Shown in pieces: positions 63,248 through 64,000 of a stretch of DNA of 64,000 nucleotides. The stretch lies in assembly GCA_014075215.1 (NCBI GenBank), contig CP046177.1:992001-1056000 (forward strand). The letters run 5' to 3'. The notes under the pieces were generated by a model. That model did no database searches. It was not told the DNA's origin and was given only the letters and a program-made list of their open reading frames with translations. Every line of letters starts with the position of its first letter. Position 1 is the stretch's first letter. Source of the DNA: Flavobacteriaceae bacterium. GTDB lineage: Bacteria; Bacteroidota; Bacteroidia; Flavobacteriales; Flavobacteriaceae. Position numbers and translations under genes: made by a program.

Positions 63248-64000
63248 TTAAAGCTCTGGACAACTACGAGCCAAACCGTCAAAAGCACTGGTTGCTGTAG
63301 TACATTCCCATTCAAGAGAAAAATCAGGTGTGGTGGCAGGTGGCGAATATCTTTCAACACTATAAGTAATGGGTGTATTATCCAAAAGTGGTTTGCGATT
63401 GTTGTAAAATCCTCCATCCGAACCATCTAAATCTCCTATTTGCATCGTAATACCATCCTCTAATAGGATACCTGTAACCCATAATCCTTCTCCATAATCT
63501 TCTTCTAACCCTAACTCCCAATTTTGATACCCTTCACCATCTAATACCCAAGAGTGTTTTACCCACGAAGCTCCTGTATCATCAGCTTCCATCAATTCTT
63601 CGCCACTACCATTTAAATATACGGCATTAGGGTGAAAACAAGCTGTTTCTCCATTAATAGCAGTTGTACATTCTCCTGGTCCTACTTGCGCAGGTGCTAG
63701 TATTTGTCCTGATATTCTGTTTTGCGCATATACTGTAGCTCTTTTGGTAGCAGCATCTATATGCATATCATTAATTACTTGTATAGAAGCAGGCAAGCTA
63801 GGGTCATTCACTTCACTTACCCAATACGCATCGTGTTGATTTAGAATTGAAGAGGCTCTGGTAAATGTATTTTCTACGATGGTAATGGATTCTGCTGGGT
63901 AATTTTCAGATTGTAGTGTATTGATAAAAACATTATTTGCCGTTTCGTCGCATCTGGTTTCCGGATTTTCAGCCAAATCGTTTAAATAATTCGTAATAGT
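63248..64000 (-). CDS. Unrecognised protein, N-terminus beyond the window
   Basis: The frame is open to the window edge (TITNYLNDLAENPETRC...), so the start lies outside. The visible 250 residues include CTTAINGETACFHPNAVYLNGSG, WVKHSWVLDGEGYQNWELG and end ...WECTTATSAFDGLARSCPEL. Cys- and Trp-containing, acidic, probably secreted; no family recognised. It ends 39 bases before the DUF2147 gene. Confidence 0.55.
   Translation of the reverse strand, partial: TITNYLNDLAENPETRCDETANNVFINTLQSENYPAESITIVENTFTRASSILNQHDAYWVSEVNDPSLPASIQVINDMHIDAATKRATVYAQNRISGQILAPAQVGPGECTTAINGETACFHPNAVYLNGSGEELMEADDTGASWVKHSWVLDGEGYQNWELGLEEDYGEGLWVTGILLEDGITMQIGDLDGSDGGFYNNRKPLLDNTPITYSVERYSPPATTPDFSLEWECTTATSAFDGLARSCPEL

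Noticed and set aside
1..64000. CRISPR array, prophage or rRNA operon
   Set aside because: No regularly spaced short repeats, phage structural genes or rRNA-like sequence were seen in the window.

Overview
The window looks like a piece of a low-GC marine Flavobacteriaceae (Bacteroidota) chromosome. The signs are TonB-dependent receptors with N-terminal carboxypeptidase-like domains, type IX secretion C-terminal sorting domains, PafA-type phosphatase, the pyrR-pyrB-rnz cluster, DUF349/DUF368 genes, and promoters of the Bacteroidota form TTTG-N19-21-TAnnTTTG.

Layout. 0-8 kb: a secreted-protein pseudogene split by an ISKra4-type IS, then carA, a candidate small RNA, eno, gltA and an arginase. 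8.1-15 kb: an IS4-type IS, a PrsW-like protease, a T9SS protein, a PafA-like phosphatase, mlaE-mlaF and tRNA-Lys. 15-19.5 kb (minus strand): two secreted lipoproteins with an almost identical N-terminal half but unrelated C-terminal enzyme domains (GH19 peptidoglycan/chitin hydrolase; HExxH zincin), each followed by a small secreted protein. This is laid out like a polymorphic toxin/immunity locus and is the strongest candidate for an undescribed system. 19.7-33.9 kb: TonB receptor, DUF389 membrane protein, YdeI/OmdA protein, CBM9-like and M28 peptidase pair, GH25 lysozyme, ECF sigma and a probable anti-sigma, an IS110/NTF2 chimera, htpG and a fabH-like gene. 33.9-40.8 kb: two tandem outer-membrane receptors, both broken by single-base indels; the second also carries an ISAon1-type IS. 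41-44 kb: pyrR-pyrB-hypothetical-T9SS domain-rnz operon. 44.6-57.5 kb: a TPR gene split by an IS3-type element, two DUF368 genes, aroE, DUF349, a DnaQ-like exonuclease and a GH3/beta-lactamase fusion. 57.5-64 kb: accessory DNA with repeats, a DUF4402 pseudogene, a decayed ISAon1 element, a second identical IS3 copy, a sugar acyltransferase, a fatty-acid hydroxylase and a DUF2147 protein. Two imperfect palindromes sit directly behind genes there and recall integron gene cassettes.

Repeats shape the window. There are two families of about 162-bp elements with terminal inverted repeats and no coding capacity (MITE-like): family A at 3.6, 27.3 and 57.5 kb; family B at 5.1, 29.8, 47.5 and 57.8 kb. 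Five IS elements, with exact target duplications for four intact insertions and one more decayed, have broken or crowded at least five genes. All assignments come from reading the sequence and translations; no database search was run.
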